From Erwinia amylovora (GTDB lineage: Bacteria > Pseudomonadota > Gammaproteobacteria > Enterobacterales > Enterobacteriaceae), in assembly GCF_017161565.1 (NCBI RefSeq), contig NZ_CP066796.1:124001-188000 (forward strand): 64,000 nucleotides of DNA, in the 5' to 3' direction. A program made the position numbers and the translations under genes. Shown piece by piece: positions 54,219 through 63,620 of the stretch (position 1 is its first letter; every line of letters begins with the position of its first letter). The notes below the pieces were generated by a model. That model was given only the letters and a program-made list of their open reading frames with translations. It was not told the DNA's origin and searched no databases.

Positions 54219-56477
54219 TTATTTCTTACTGAGTAAGCGCAGGGCGTTAGCCGTCACTAACGCCGTGGCACCAGTATCTGCCAGCACGGCCAGCCACAAT
54301 CCGGTCATTCCCAGCAGCGTGGTGACAAGAAACAGGGCTTTTAACCCCAGCGCCAGCGCAATGTTCTGACGAATATTGGCGTGGGCGGCGCGCGACAGGC
54401 GGATCATCGTTGCCAGCCCGGCAAGGCGGTTATGAGGCAGTGCCGCATCGGCTGTTTCCAGCGCGATATCGCTGCCGCTGCCCATCGCAATACCAATAGT
54501 GGCGGCTTTCATCGCTGGCGCATCGTTAATCCCGTCGCCCACCATCGCCACCGTCTGCTGCTGCTGCAGCCTGGTGATGGCGTTGACCTTATCTTCCGGC
54601 AACAGGCTGGCACGATAATCAATGCCCAGCCTGGCGGCAATGGCTGCCGCAGCGCGCGGATTGTCCCCGGTCAGCATCACCGCCTGAATACCCAGCGCCT
54701 GCAATTCTGCCAGCGCGTTTCGGGCATCGGCGCGCAGCGTATCACGCAGGGCAAAGGCGGCCAGCGCCTGCTGACCTTCGTGCAGTATCACCACGGTATT
54801 GCCGCCATTTTCCAGCGCTTCAACCGCTTTACTCTGCAGAGATGGTAGTTCTTTAGCCATTTGTGACGGTGAACTTACAGACAGTAAGCGGCCACTTACC
54901 ATTGCCTGTATGCCGCTTCCCGGCATAGCACGCTGATCGCTCGCCGCTGGGATCGCCAGCTGACGCGCATTGGCTGCCGCCACGATAGCCCGCGCTAAAG
55001 GGTGCGATGAACCCTGTTCAATGGCGGCGGCGGTAGCCAGCAGGTGTGATTCATCGCTGCCATTCAGCGTAACGATGGCGGTGAGCTGTGGTTTACCCTC
55101 GGTAAGGGTGCCGGTTTTATCGAAGGCGATCGTGCGCACATTGCCGAGGCTTTCCAGCGCTGCCCCGCCCTTGATCAGCGCACCACGTCGGGCGGCGGCA
55201 GCCAGTGCCGAGGTCACCGCCGCCGGAGTGGAGATGACCAGTGCACACGGGCAGCCAATCAGCAGCAGCGTTAGCCCCTTGTAAATCCACGGTTGCCAGG
55301 CTTCCGCCAGCAGCAGCGGCGGCAGCAGTGCCACGGCCAGCGCCAACACCATGACGATCGGGGTATAAATGCGGCTAAAACGATCGAGGAAACGCTCGAT
55401 TGGCGAGCGCCGTTCCCCGGCTTCTTCAATCAGATGCAGGATGCGGTCAATGGCGCTGTGACCCGGTTCCGACATAACCTCCAGCTGGACCAGGCGGTCA
55501 ATGCTCATGCTGCCGGCGGCGATAGTTTCATCCTGCTGGCGCTCAACCGGAACAGATTCCCCGGTCATGGCGCTTTCATCAAAGCTGGCAAACGGACTGA
55601 GCAACTTCGCATCGGCAGGCAGACGCCCGCCGGCGGCGACCTCAATGACGTCACCAGGTCGCAGGTCGCTTACCGCAACGTTTTCACGCTGTCCGCAACG
55701 AATACGTAGCGCCTGGTCGGGTTTCAGCGCCATCAGCGCCGTCACCCCTTTGCGCGCGCGACCGGCGGCAAATGACTCCAGCCGTTCACCGAACGTAAAC
55801 AGCAGCAGCACCATCGCCGCTTCGGCGGTAGCGCCGATAAACAGGGCGCCAATGGCGGCAATGCTCATCAGGGTTTCGATGCTGAACGGTGAGCCGCTGC
55901 GCATCAGGCGCAGGGCGCTGCGCGCAACCGGCCAGACGCCAACCAGCGTGGTGACGGTAAAGGCGAAAGTCCCGGCGCCAGGATGGATAATACCGAGCAG
56001 CCAGCTGGCCGCCATCAGCAATGCCAGCACTATCGCGCTGCGGTTTTCCTGCCAGAAACGGGCTTCAATGGCGGGTGCTGCCGCATCGCTACGCTGAAGC
56101 CGGAAGCCAACGTGTGCGACAGCCTGTTCGACCTGGCTACGGATATCGTCGTTGGCATCGACCAGCAGCTTTTCGCTGGCAAATACCACGCGCACCGCGA
56201 TGATGCCGGCAAGTTGCTTCACGGCGGCTTCGACTTTTTGCGCGCAGCTCGGGCAGTCCATACCCTGCACCTGCCAGCTGAAACGGGTGGATGGCGCTAA
56301 CCTGTCGCCCTCTTCATCGGGGTCATCTGCTGAACCACAGGCAGCGTCGGCGCAGCAGGGCGCATCCACGCTGATGGCGGCGATTTTTTTAATTACGGGA
56401 CGCGAGCGGGTCGCGCATCCGTGCTGTTTGCTGGCGTGGTGGTGATGGCCACAACCACAAGAAGAGTGCTGCTGCAT
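54219..56477 (-). CDS. zntA: Zinc/cadmium/lead-exporting P-type ATPase
   Basis: ZntA pumps Zn(II), Cd(II) and Pb(II) out of the cytoplasm. The 752-aa protein has a His/Cys-rich N-terminal tail (CGCGHHHHASKQHGC), a metal-binding domain with GMDCPSC near residue 72, six to eight membrane helices, TGES near 300, the ion-path CPC in GCPCALVIS near 410, DKTGTLTEG near 452, the SSHPLAR motif near 487 and GDGINDAP near 640. ATG 56477 follows GGAGGCGTT. The tail with extra Cys/His (CCADAAC near 50) is family-typical but longer than many. Control by ZntR is supported by the promoter dyad. Confidence 0.97.
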   Translation of the reverse strand: MQQHSSCGCGHHHHASKQHGCATRSRPVIKKIAAISVDAPCCADAACGSADDPDEEGDRLAPSTRFSWQVQGMDCPSCAQKVEAAVKQLAGIIAVRVVFASEKLLVDANDDIRSQVEQAVAHVGFRLQRSDAAAPAIEARFWQENRSAIVLALLMAASWLLGIIHPGAGTFAFTVTTLVGVWPVARSALRLMRSGSPFSIETLMSIAAIGALFIGATAEAAMVLLLFTFGERLESFAAGRARKGVTALMALKPDQALRIRCGQRENVAVSDLRPGDVIEVAAGGRLPADAKLLSPFASFDESAMTGESVPVERQQDETIAAGSMSIDRLVQLEVMSEPGHSAIDRILHLIEEAGERRSPIERFLDRFSRIYTPIVMVLALAVALLPPLLLAEAWQPWIYKGLTLLLIGCPCALVISTPAAVTSALAAAARRGALIKGGAALESLGNVRTIAFDKTGTLTEGKPQLTAIVTLNGSDESHLLATAAAIEQGSSHPLARAIVAAANARQLAIPAASDQRAMPGSGIQAMVSGRLLSVSSPSQMAKELPSLQSKAVEALENGGNTVVILHEGQQALAAFALRDTLRADARNALAELQALGIQAVMLTGDNPRAAAAIAARLGIDYRASLLPEDKVNAITRLQQQQTVAMVGDGINDAPAMKAATIGIAMGSGSDIALETADAALPHNRLAGLATMIRLSRAAHANIRQNIALALGLKALFLVTTLLGMTGLWLAVLADTGATALVTANALRLLSKK

Positions 56478-56524
56478 AACGCCTCCTGACCGGTAGCGAC
56501 GGGCCACACTGCCCGCCGATGGTC

Positions 56525-56556
56525 ATCTTACACTCTGGAGTTAGCTCCAGAGTCAA
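56525..56556 (-). promoter_or_regulatory. ZntR-type (MerR-family) promoter of zntA
   Basis: On the minus strand TTGACT (56551-56556) and TAAGAT (56525-56530) are separated by 20 nt, the long spacer typical of MerR-family promoters. The dyad ACTCTGGAG / CTCCAGAGT fills the spacer, nearly identical to the E. coli zntA operator. Confidence 0.9.
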
Positions 56557-56569
56557 GCGCGTTGGGCGA

Positions 56570-57196
56570 TTACAGCCACAGGGAGCGAACAATCATAAAG
56601 TGACCGGCGAAGTAGCAGGCGGCGATCATTGCGCTGTCGGCGCTGAAACGGCGACGGAAGTGGCTGATTAGCCAGACGATATTTCCCAGCAGCAGCAGGT
56701 CAGCCCCGACCATCAGGGTGAAACTGTCGTCGCTCGGGCGGACGAAGTACTGCTCGGTACTCAGCCAGACCATCAACAGCGCCATGCCGATAAAGGTAGA
56801 GATCGGCCAGCGTAACTCTTCCAGTCGGGTCCAGACGGTGGCTATCACCAGCGCGCCGATAATCAGTAACGTCAGTGGGATTGGCCAGAACAGGCTTAAC
56901 GTCATCTGGCTGGCAAAACACAGCGTATACAGCAGGTGCGACAGGAAGAATGCACCGATGGCATAAAGCATGCGTTTGTTCGGCAGCAGCATCAGCGCAT
57001 CACCCAGCAGCGTGGCCAGCAAGCCCGCCAGAATCAGGTAATCAGTGGTTTTCAAAACCGGTGCTTGCCAGGCCCACGCCAGCATTAACAGCAGCGTGAC
57101 CGGTTTAAATACCCAGCGTTGCCACTGCGGCCCGCGATAGCAGGCATCCACATACAGCCAGCCGGAAAAAAGAACGGCAAGGAAAGACCAGATCAT
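56570..57196 (-). CDS. yhhN: YhhN/TMEM86 family membrane protein
   Basis: The 208-aa product has about seven or eight membrane helices and the family segments [22 protein letters not shown] (here [18 protein letters not shown]) and [16 protein letters not shown]. Eukaryotic TMEM86 members are lysoplasmalogenases; the bacterial activity is not established. Position between zntA and yhhL is as in E. coli, where yhhM is also present but appears absent here. Confidence 0.9.
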   Translation of the reverse strand: MIWSFLAVLFSGWLYVDACYRGPQWQRWVFKPVTLLLMLAWAWQAPVLKTTDYLILAGLLATLLGDALMLLPNKRMLYAIGAFFLSHLLYTLCFASQMTLSLFWPIPLTLLIIGALVIATVWTRLEELRWPISTFIGMALLMVWLSTEQYFVRPSDDSFTLMVGADLLLLGNIVWLISHFRRRFSADSAMIAACYFAGHFMIVRSLWL

Positions 57197-57309
57197 ATGT
57201 TGTCCTTGTTGATGAAGAACGCGGCAAAGTCCGTCTCATTGTAGGTTAACGGCCGCTTATATCACAATCAGATGGCTCCGCTTATATGCTGATAACCGGC
57301 TGCGGGGAA

Positions 57310-57579
57310 TTACTGCCTGGGAAAGTGCTTTTTCTGCCAGGCGAGCAGCTCAAATACGCCAAAGAAAAAGATTTTGGCTTGGGTCAGGCCACTGAGTTTA
57401 TCCGATCCCTGTGGCTGGGTGGTGCGCATCAGCACCAGCTGCAGACCGTGCATAATCACCATAAAGAACAGCGCAACGTTAACAAAATAGGTCAGCGGTT
57501 TCGGGAAGGGATGCACCACGTTAAGCAGCAAAAATGCCCAAACAAACACCATCAACAGACGGCCTGCATTAATTAACAT
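57310..57579 (-). CDS. yhhL: DUF1145 membrane protein YhhL
   Basis: The 89-aa product has two membrane helices and matches E. coli YhhL (MLINAGRLLMVFVWAFLLLN, VALFFMVIMHGLQLVLMR, FFGVFELLAWQKKHF). ATG 57579 gives the E. coli length and overlaps the 3' end of rsmD by 11 nt, indicating translational coupling. Function unknown. Confidence 0.9.
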   Translation of the reverse strand: MLINAGRLLMVFVWAFLLLNVVHPFPKPLTYFVNVALFFMVIMHGLQLVLMRTTQPQGSDKLSGLTQAKIFFFGVFELLAWQKKHFPRQ

Positions 57580-58177
57580 CTGCGTTATCCTCATTGTTCG
57601 TATGACGAATGTACAGGCGACAGGCCACCTGACCGGCGATTTTTTCACGATGCAGCTGCCAGTTTAACGGCACCGGCGGATGGCCGTTTTCGACTTCGCT
57701 TTCCACGTACACCAGCGCTTCATCGGCCAACCAGCCGTTGCTCTCCAGCAGCGTGAGAGTTTCTTCAAGCAGTCCTTTACGAAACGGCGGGTCAACAAAC
57801 ACCAGATGATGTGGCTCACCCTTCTGAGTCAGGAACTGCAACGTATTAGTATTGACCACGCGCCCACTCCTTGCGCCGAGGGTTGCGAGGTTTTTTTCCA
57901 GCTGCTGCGCCACCGGTCGCTCCAGCTCCAGCAGGGTGGCGCTGGCGGCATGGCGCGACAGTGCTTCCAGGCCCAGTGCACCGCTGCCGGCAAAACAGTC
58001 GAGGCAATTTGCCTGTTGAATATCCGCTGCCAGCCAGTTGAACAGCGTTTCGCGTACCCGATCGGTGGTGGGGCGCAAGCCTGCACTATCGGGAACCGGT
58101 AACTTGCGGCCACGCCACTGCCCACCAATAATTCTTATTTGCCCGGCTGCGCCGCTGCGGGGTTTTTTATTCATCAT
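57569..58177 (-). CDS. rsmD: 16S rRNA (guanine-966-N2)-methyltransferase RsmD
   Basis: RsmD methylates G966 of 16S rRNA. The 202-aa product has the RNA-binding start IRIIGGQWRGRKLPVPDSAG, the SAM motif LDCFAGSGALGLEALSRH near residues 58-75, and the catalytic DPPF motif (LVFVDPPFRKGLLEETL) near 128-144. Two adjacent ATGs are possible (58177 or 58174). Divergent from ftsY, as in E. coli. Confidence 0.95.
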   Translation of the reverse strand: MMNKKPRSGAAGQIRIIGGQWRGRKLPVPDSAGLRPTTDRVRETLFNWLAADIQQANCLDCFAGSGALGLEALSRHAASATLLELERPVAQQLEKNLATLGARSGRVVNTNTLQFLTQKGEPHHLVFVDPPFRKGLLEETLTLLESNGWLADEALVYVESEVENGHPPVPLNWQLHREKIAGQVACRLYIRHTNNEDNADVN

Positions 58178-58336
58178 GCTGAACTCTTAATAATTTGTTG
58201 CATAGTTTAACGGGCTAACCACGTTGAGGAAACGTAAAAGGGTGCTGTAATGCGCTTTGCAGAAAGTGGTAGACTATGAAACTTAGCTTATTTTTCCTAC
58301 CAGAACGGTTTTTCCCGCGAGGAGTGTGGTTGCACC

Positions 58337-59821
58337 ATGGCAAAGAATAAAAAACGTGGCTTTTTTTCCTGGCTTGGCCTGGGGCGTGACGAAAAAGCGC
58401 AGCAGGCAGAGGTAAAAGAAACGTTGGAACATCAGCCCTCTGCCGATACGCCCCTGGCTGATAACGCCACTAACGGTGCCCCCGAACGCGAAGCGGCAGA
58501 CGTGGTCGCGGTGACCGAAAGCCCGGCAGAACAGCAGGCGGATGACAGCCGTGCGGCCGAACTGCCGGAGGCTGTAGCGCCAGCCGAGCCTGTTGTTCTG
58601 CCAGCGATCCCGGACGAAAAGCATCCCGTTGCACAGCAAAGCGCAGCGGAAACGATTGATGAGGCGGAGCTGGAAACGTTAGCGCTGGCCGCCGAGCCGG
58701 TTGATAAGGCGCTGGCGGCAGAGGTGGTGCAGGAACCTGTTGTGGTACAACCCGAAGCAATAAACGACATTGTTGCGCCAGAATCAGAATCAGAACCAGA
58801 ATCAGAACCAGAACCAGAACCAGAACCAAAATCAGAACCAGAATCAGAACCAGAACCAGAATCAGAACCAGAACCAGCTAAGGAACAGGAGCGCCCGGGC
58901 AAAGAAGGCTTCTTTGCGCGTTTGAAGCGCAGCCTGGTCAAAACCCGTACCAATCTGGGTTCCGGATTTATCAGTTTGTTCCGCGGCAAGAAAATCGACG
59001 ACGAACTGTTCGAAGAGCTGGAAGAGCAATTACTGATTGCTGATGTCGGGGTGGAAACCACCCGCCGAATCATTGGCAACCTGACCAATCAGGCCAGCCG
59101 CAAACAGCTGCGCGATGCTGAAGCGCTGTATGGCCTGCTGAAAACCGATATGGCTGAAATCCTCGCTAAGGTTGAAGCACCGCTTGATATCAGCGGTAAA
59201 ACGCCGTTTGTGATCCTGATGGTTGGCGTCAACGGCGTAGGGAAAACCACCACCATCGGCAAGCTGGCGCGCCAGTTCCAGGCCGAGGGCAAATCGGTAA
59301 TGCTGGCTGCCGGCGACACTTTCCGCGCCGCCGCCGTTGAGCAGCTGCAGGTTTGGGGGCAGCGCAACCATATTCCGGTGGTGGCGCAGCACACCGGTGC
59401 CGATTCCGCTTCGGTGATTTTTGATGCCATTCAGGCGGCGAAAGCGCGCCATGTTGACGTGCTGATCGCCGATACGGCCGGGCGTTTACAGAATAAAGCG
59501 CATCTGATGGAAGAGCTGAAAAAAATCACCCGCGTGATGAAGAAGCTTGACGACAGTGCGCCTCATGAGGTGATGCTGACTATCGATGCCAGCACCGGAC
59601 AGAATGCGATCAGCCAGACTAAACTGTTCCATGAGGCCGTTGGCCTGACCGGGATCACCCTGACCAAGCTGGACGGTACGGCGAAAGGTGGCGTGATCTT
59701 CTCGGTGGCGGATCAGTTCACTATTCCTATTCGCTACATCGGCGTTGGCGAGGGCATTGAAGATTTACGACCGTTTAAGGCTGACGATTTTATAGAGGCA
59801 CTTTTTGCCCGAGAGGACTAA
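58337..59821 (+). CDS. ftsY: Signal recognition particle receptor FtsY
   Basis: FtsY docks ribosome-SRP complexes to the membrane for co-translational insertion. The 494-aa protein has an acidic A domain, residues 1 to about 190, then the NG GTPase: G1 GVNGVGKTTTIGKLARQF near 297, DTAGRLQNK (G3) near 378 and TKLDGTAKG (G4) near 440. Residues 149-180 consist only of Glu-Ser and Glu-Pro dipeptides, with one Lys-Ser, encoded by a 16-unit hexanucleotide repeat. ATG 58337 is preceded by GGAG at usual spacing. It opens the ftsY-ftsE-ftsX cluster, as in E. coli. Confidence 0.96.
   Translation: MAKNKKRGFFSWLGLGRDEKAQQAEVKETLEHQPSADTPLADNATNGAPEREAADVVAVTESPAEQQADDSRAAELPEAVAPAEPVVLPAIPDEKHPVAQQSAAETIDEAELETLALAAEPVDKALAAEVVQEPVVVQPEAINDIVAPESESEPESEPEPEPEPKSEPESEPEPESEPEPAKEQERPGKEGFFARLKRSLVKTRTNLGSGFISLFRGKKIDDELFEELEEQLLIADVGVETTRRIIGNLTNQASRKQLRDAEALYGLLKTDMAEILAKVEAPLDISGKTPFVILMVGVNGVGKTTTIGKLARQFQAEGKSVMLAAGDTFRAAAVEQLQVWGQRNHIPVVAQHTGADSASVIFDAIQAAKARHVDVLIADTAGRLQNKAHLMEELKKITRVMKKLDDSAPHEVMLTIDASTGQNAISQTKLFHEAVGLTGITLTKLDGTAKGGVIFSVADQFTIPIRYIGVGEGIEDLRPFKADDFIEALFARED
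58781..58876 (+). repeat. 16-unit hexanucleotide tandem repeat in ftsY
   Basis: Sixteen consecutive 6-nt units, GAATCA or GAACCA with a single AAATCA, in frame with ftsY and encoding alternating Glu-Ser/Glu-Pro. Loss or gain of units keeps the frame, so strain-to-strain length variation is expected. Confidence 0.92.
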
Positions 59822-59826
59822 TTAGG

Positions 59827-60495
59827 ATGATTCGCTTTGAAGAAGTCAGTAAGGCTTATCTCGGCGGTCGGCAAGCGTTACAGGGGGTGGATTTTCATCT
59901 GCGCCCAGGCGAAATGGCGTTTCTGACCGGACATTCCGGGGCGGGGAAAAGCACTTTGCTGAAGCTGATCTGTGGCATTGAGCGCCCGAGTACCGGGCAT
60001 ATCTGGTTTGGCGGTCACGATATTAGCCGTCTGAAAAGCCGTGAAGTCCCGTTTTTGCGCCGTCAGATCGGCATGATCTTTCAGGATCACCATCTGCTGA
60101 TGGATCGCTCAGTGTATGACAATGTGGCCATCCCGCTGATTATCGCCGGGGCCAGTGGCGAAGATATCCGCCGTCGCGTTTCTGCGGCGCTGGACAAAGT
60201 CGGCCTGCTCGACAAAGCGAAGAGCTTCCCCATCCAGCTGTCCGGCGGTGAGCAGCAACGCGTGGGGATTGCCCGTGCGGTGGTGAACAAGCCGGCGGTG
60301 CTGCTGGCAGATGAACCAACGGGTAACCTTGACGAGGCGCTGTCTGAAGGTATTTTGCGCCTGTTTGAGGAGTTTAACCGCGTTGGCGTCACGGTACTGA
60401 TGGCCAGCCATGATATGGGGCTGATCGCCAGCCGTAACTATCGCCAGATGACGCTGAATCAGGGACGTTTATACGGAGGTCATCGTGGCCAATAA
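59827..60495 (+). CDS. ftsE: Cell-division ABC ATPase FtsE
   Basis: FtsE with FtsX regulates cell-wall hydrolases at the septum. The 222-aa ATPase has Walker [10 protein letters not shown] (residues 35-43), the signature [16 protein letters not shown] near 138, Walker [16 protein letters not shown] near 158 and the H-loop MASHDMGL near 195. The start follows the ftsY stop by 5 nt and its end overlaps ftsX by 11 nt. Confidence 0.96.
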   Translation: MIRFEEVSKAYLGGRQALQGVDFHLRPGEMAFLTGHSGAGKSTLLKLICGIERPSTGHIWFGGHDISRLKSREVPFLRRQIGMIFQDHHLLMDRSVYDNVAIPLIIAGASGEDIRRRVSAALDKVGLLDKAKSFPIQLSGGEQQRVGIARAVVNKPAVLLADEPTGNLDEALSEGILRLFEEFNRVGVTVLMASHDMGLIASRNYRQMTLNQGRLYGGHRGQ

Positions 60496-61477
60496 ACGCA
60501 ATCCTCGCCCCTCGGTGGCAAAAACGTTGCAGCACAGGCAGCCTTCGAAAAGCAAAGCGCTCAAGGGCGGCTGGCAGGAACAGTGGCGCTACGCGATGCA
60601 CGGTTCGCTGTCAGATCTGTGGCGCCAGCCGCTGGCAACGCTGCTAACGGTGATGGTGATTGCCATCTCTCTGACGTTACCCAGCGTCTGCTATATGGTG
60701 TGGAAAAACGTCAGTCAGGCGGCGGAACAATGGTATCCGGCCCCGCAGCTCACCGTTTACCTAAGTAAAACGCTGGATGACACCGCGGCCGAAAACGTGG
60801 TGGCGCAGCTTAAAAAAGAAGACGGCGTCGACAAGGTTAACTATCTGTCGCGTGATGAAGCGCTGGGCGAGTTTCGCAACTGGTCTGGCTTCGGCGGCGC
60901 GATGGATATGCTGGAGCAGAACCCGTTGCCGGCGGTAGCGATAATCACGCCGAAGCTGAATTTCCAGAATTCGTCCACTATGGATAATCTGCGCGACCGC
61001 GTGTCTAGAATACTAGGCATTGATGAAGTGAAGATGGATGACAGCTGGTTTGCCCGGCTGGCGGCGCTTACCGGGCTGGTTGGCCAGGTTGCGGCAGCGA
61101 TCGGCCTTCTGATGATTGTGGCGGTGTTCCTGGTGATAGGTAACAGCGTGCGCCTGAGCATTTTTGCCCGCCGCGACACGATTAACGTGCAGAAACTGAT
61201 TGGGGCAACAGACGGTTTCATTTTGCGACCATTCTTATATGGCGGCGCGTTACTCGGTTTGAGTGGGGCTTTGCTGTCACTGGTGCTGTCGGCGGCGCTG
61301 TTGTTCAGGCTGGAGTCAGTAGTGACCCAGGTGGCATCGGTGTTTGGCACCTCTTTTGTGTTGCACGGTCTGGCGTGGGATGAAAGCCTGCTATTAGTGC
61401 TAATTTCCGCCATGATTGGTTGGGTGGCCGCCTGGCTGGCAACGGTGCAACATTTACGCCGATTTACGCCGCAGTAA
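60485..61477 (+). CDS. ftsX: Cell-division ABC transporter membrane subunit FtsX
   Basis: FtsX is the membrane partner of FtsE and contacts periplasmic EnvC. The 330-aa protein has four membrane helices (about residues 55-80, 200-222, 250-272 and 300-322), a long periplasmic domain after helix 1 and the family segment [20 protein letters not shown]. Its start lies inside the ftsE 3' end (11-nt overlap). The GGAGGTCATC ribosome site is strong. Confidence 0.96.
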   Translation: MANKRNPRPSVAKTLQHRQPSKSKALKGGWQEQWRYAMHGSLSDLWRQPLATLLTVMVIAISLTLPSVCYMVWKNVSQAAEQWYPAPQLTVYLSKTLDDTAAENVVAQLKKEDGVDKVNYLSRDEALGEFRNWSGFGGAMDMLEQNPLPAVAIITPKLNFQNSSTMDNLRDRVSRILGIDEVKMDDSWFARLAALTGLVGQVAAAIGLLMIVAVFLVIGNSVRLSIFARRDTINVQKLIGATDGFILRPFLYGGALLGLSGALLSLVLSAALLFRLESVVTQVASVFGTSFVLHGLAWDESLLLVLISAMIGWVAAWLATVQHLRRFTPQ

Positions 61478-61504
61478 TTCCTTCACATCTTTTTTTGCTA
61501 TAAT

Positions 61505-61540
61505 CTTCCTCTGCTGCGTGAAACCGTGCCGCAGAGGAAG
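61505..61540 (+). other. Perfect 10-bp hairpin in the ftsX-rpoH interval
   Basis: CTTCCTCTGC (61505-61514) pairs with GCAGAGGAAG (61531-61540) around a 16-nt loop, directly after TATAAT at 61499-61504. No T-run follows, so it could be an mRNA leader structure or a weak end for ftsX. Confidence 0.5.
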
Positions 61541-61616
61541 GTCGCCAGCCTGTTACTTTTCCCGGTTATTTCCGCGCGCCACGCAAGCAGTTTATAAAAT
61601 ATCCACCGATAAGATT

Positions 61617-61644
61617 GAACTTGTGGATAACTCCTACGTCTTAA
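61617..61644 (+). promoter_or_regulatory. Sigma-E-type promoter of rpoH with adjacent DnaA box
   Basis: GAACTT (61617-61622) and TCTTAA (61639-61644) are separated by 16 nt, fitting the sigma-E consensus and the E. coli rpoH P3 promoter. A perfect minus-strand DnaA box TTATCCACA overlaps the spacer (61622-61630), also as in E. coli. Confidence 0.8.
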
Positions 61645-61765
61645 TGACAAGAAAATGGTTAAGCCGTTAGCACAGATTGTGTTTTATTTTGCTGTCTGTT
61701 CACGTAATCTTGTGGGCGGTTCAGGGATCGACACCGCAATCATGCATAACAAAGAGAGGGTTTGA

Positions 61766-62620
61766 ATGACCAAAGAAATGCAAACTTTAGCTATTGCTCC
61801 TTTAGGCAACCTGGATTCTTACATCCGGGCGGCTAATGCCTGGCCTATGCTGACGGCAGAAGAGGAAAAAGCGTTGGCTGAACGGCTGCATTACCAGGGC
61901 GATCTGGAAGCAGCTAAAACGCTGATCCTGTCTCACCTGCGCTTTGTTGTTCATGTTGCTCGTAACTATTCCGGTTACGGACTGCCGCAAGCAGACCTGA
62001 TTCAGGAAGGCAACATTGGCCTGATGAAAGCCGTGCGCCGTTTTAACCCGGAAGTGGGTGTGCGCCTGGTTTCCTTTGCCGTGCACTGGATTAAAGCCGA
62101 AATTCACGAGTACGTGCTGCGTAACTGGCGCATCGTGAAAGTCGCAACCACCAAAGCACAGCGCAAGCTGTTCTTTAATCTGCGTAAAGCCAAGCAGCGT
62201 TTAGGCTGGTTTAACCAGGATGAGGTGGAAATGGTGGCGCGCGAGCTGGGCGTCAGCAGTAAAGACGTGCGTGAAATGGAATCACGCATGGCCGCCCAGG
62301 ACATGACCTTTGACCCCACGCCTGATGACGAGGGCGAAGGCCGTTCAATGGCCCCGATGCTCTATTTACAGGATAAGTCCTCTGACTTTGCTAACGGCAT
62401 TGAGGAAGATAACTGGGAAGATCACGCTGCCGATAAGCTTAGCGATGCGATGCAGGGGCTGGACGAACGCAGCCAGCATATTATCCGCGCCCGCTGGCTG
62501 GACGATGACAACAAAACCACGCTGCAGGAGCTGGCCGACCAGTACGGTGTTTCCGCTGAACGCGTACGTCAGCTGGAAAAGAACGCGATGAAAAAACTGC
62601 GCGTGGCCATAGAAGCCTGA
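61766..62620 (+). CDS. rpoH: Heat-shock sigma factor RpoH (sigma-32)
   Basis: RpoH directs transcription of chaperone and protease genes. The 284-aa protein matches E. coli sigma-32: region 2 [20 protein letters not shown] near residues 78-97, the RpoH box [10 protein letters not shown] (131-140) that helps DnaK/FtsH control, and region 4 [20 protein letters not shown] near 252-271. Its mRNA in E. coli folds as a thermosensor; the 5' coding region is conserved here, so that control is likely. AAAGAGAGG precedes ATG 61766. Confidence 0.97.
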   Translation: MTKEMQTLAIAPLGNLDSYIRAANAWPMLTAEEEKALAERLHYQGDLEAAKTLILSHLRFVVHVARNYSGYGLPQADLIQEGNIGLMKAVRRFNPEVGVRLVSFAVHWIKAEIHEYVLRNWRIVKVATTKAQRKLFFNLRKAKQRLGWFNQDEVEMVARELGVSSKDVREMESRMAAQDMTFDPTPDDEGEGRSMAPMLYLQDKSSDFANGIEEDNWEDHAADKLSDAMQGLDERSQHIIRARWLDDDNKTTLQELADQYGVSAERVRQLEKNAMKKLRVAIEA

Positions 62621-62641
62621 CGCGACCGCTGCCGCTGATGA

Positions 62642-62669
62642 AAAAAACCGCCCTCTTCGGCGGTTTTTT
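62642..62669. terminator. Bidirectional terminator between rpoH and panZ
   Basis: An A-run, then ACCGCC / GGCGGT around CTCTTC, then a T-run. The run of A on one side and T on the other makes it work for both the rpoH and the convergent panZ transcripts. Confidence 0.88.
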
Positions 62670-62718
62670 GCTTTCTGTCACCGGGAAAGCGCATCGCCTT
62701 AGCCTGCCTTATTTGCTC

Positions 62719-63126
62719 TCAGCTACCCGGGCCGTGGCTGCTGTAAACCCACTCATCTGCCTGGCGAACGAATCCGGCGCTCTGCATAAAGCGGGTGATT
62801 ACAGCAGGTTCTGATGTGCCGTCTGCGCAAATCGACCACTGCTGAATGTGCGGATTCTGCGCCAGCGTTTCATCCAACAGATAGCGACCGACGCCGCGTC
62901 TGCGCGTCACCTCACGTACTTCCAGCTGCGACAAGCGTGCCTGTATGCCAGCCACCTGAACCCTGACTGCCGCCAGCAGGCGGTGATTAAAGCGCGCCGC
63001 GTACAGCTGATGATGTGCATCAAGCTGTGCGCCCAGCGTCTCAATATCGGCCTGCGGCCAGATCTTCTTTAAATCGATGCGATCCTGCTCAGATAATAGT
63101 TGCAGGCGGATGATGGTCAGTTTCAT
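62719..63126 (-). CDS. panZ: PanD maturation factor PanZ (PanM), GNAT family
   Basis: PanZ binds pro-aspartate decarboxylase (PanD) and triggers its self-cleavage, controlled by CoA, in pantothenate synthesis. The 135-aa product starts MKLTIIRLQLLSEQDRIDLK as E. coli YhhK and has the CoA-binding REVTRRRGVGRYLLDETL near residues 75-92. In E. coli the gene sits between livK and livJ, near rpoH; the same neighbourhood is seen here. Confidence 0.92.
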   Translation of the reverse strand: MKLTIIRLQLLSEQDRIDLKKIWPQADIETLGAQLDAHHQLYAARFNHRLLAAVRVQVAGIQARLSQLEVREVTRRRGVGRYLLDETLAQNPHIQQWSICADGTSEPAVITRFMQSAGFVRQADEWVYSSHGPGS

Positions 63127-63620
63127 CGAATAATCCGGTACTGAAGAAAGGCATATTGTAGCGAAGTTGATCGGACTTTAGCGCTTTTGTTTTCCGTACC
63201 AAAACAAGGGGATCTGCGGAAGGTAAGAAACTTTACCGAGCAAGCTCATATTGGTTGCTATTTATCCAGTATAAAACGCTGGTTTGATGACAAAAAAGCC
63301 CCTGTTTATGCCAGTGCATTGACCGAGAAATCCCACTCAATACTAAATATGAAGGTTGATTTACAGCAGAAAATTCCTGTTTAATGACCTGATATTAAAC
63401 ATATATTGACAATAAATGCTGAAATGCGTGTTAACTGTATAAGACACAAAGCGTTATCGCGCATTTAACGGCAAATAATAAATGACCCGAAAGATTTGTC
63501 ACCGTAGCAAGGCGGCATCCCATTAACTGATAAACGTCATCGTCCGCAGTGGCGCACGTTGTCAACGCAGCTGCGGTTCCAGGCTCAAAGGGCGCAAACA
63601 CAACAGGTGGGGTAGTAAGG
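63127..63620. other. Intergenic stretch upstream of the liv gene
   Basis: About 490 nt with no supported gene; a 65-codon frame at 63187-63384 has no known domain. It holds the divergent promoter of panZ and the promoter of the livK-like gene. TTGACA at 63406-63411 is a possible -35 box, but no -10 box at good spacing is clear. Confidence 0.4.

Noticed and set aside
58781..58876. Possible CRISPR-like repeat
   Set aside because: Units are 6 nt, contiguous, without spacers, and encode the FtsY acidic tract.
58432..59088. Ser/Gly-rich minus-strand frame
   Set aside because: Its SGSDSGSD-like repeat is only the complement of the GAA(T/C)CA repeat in ftsY.
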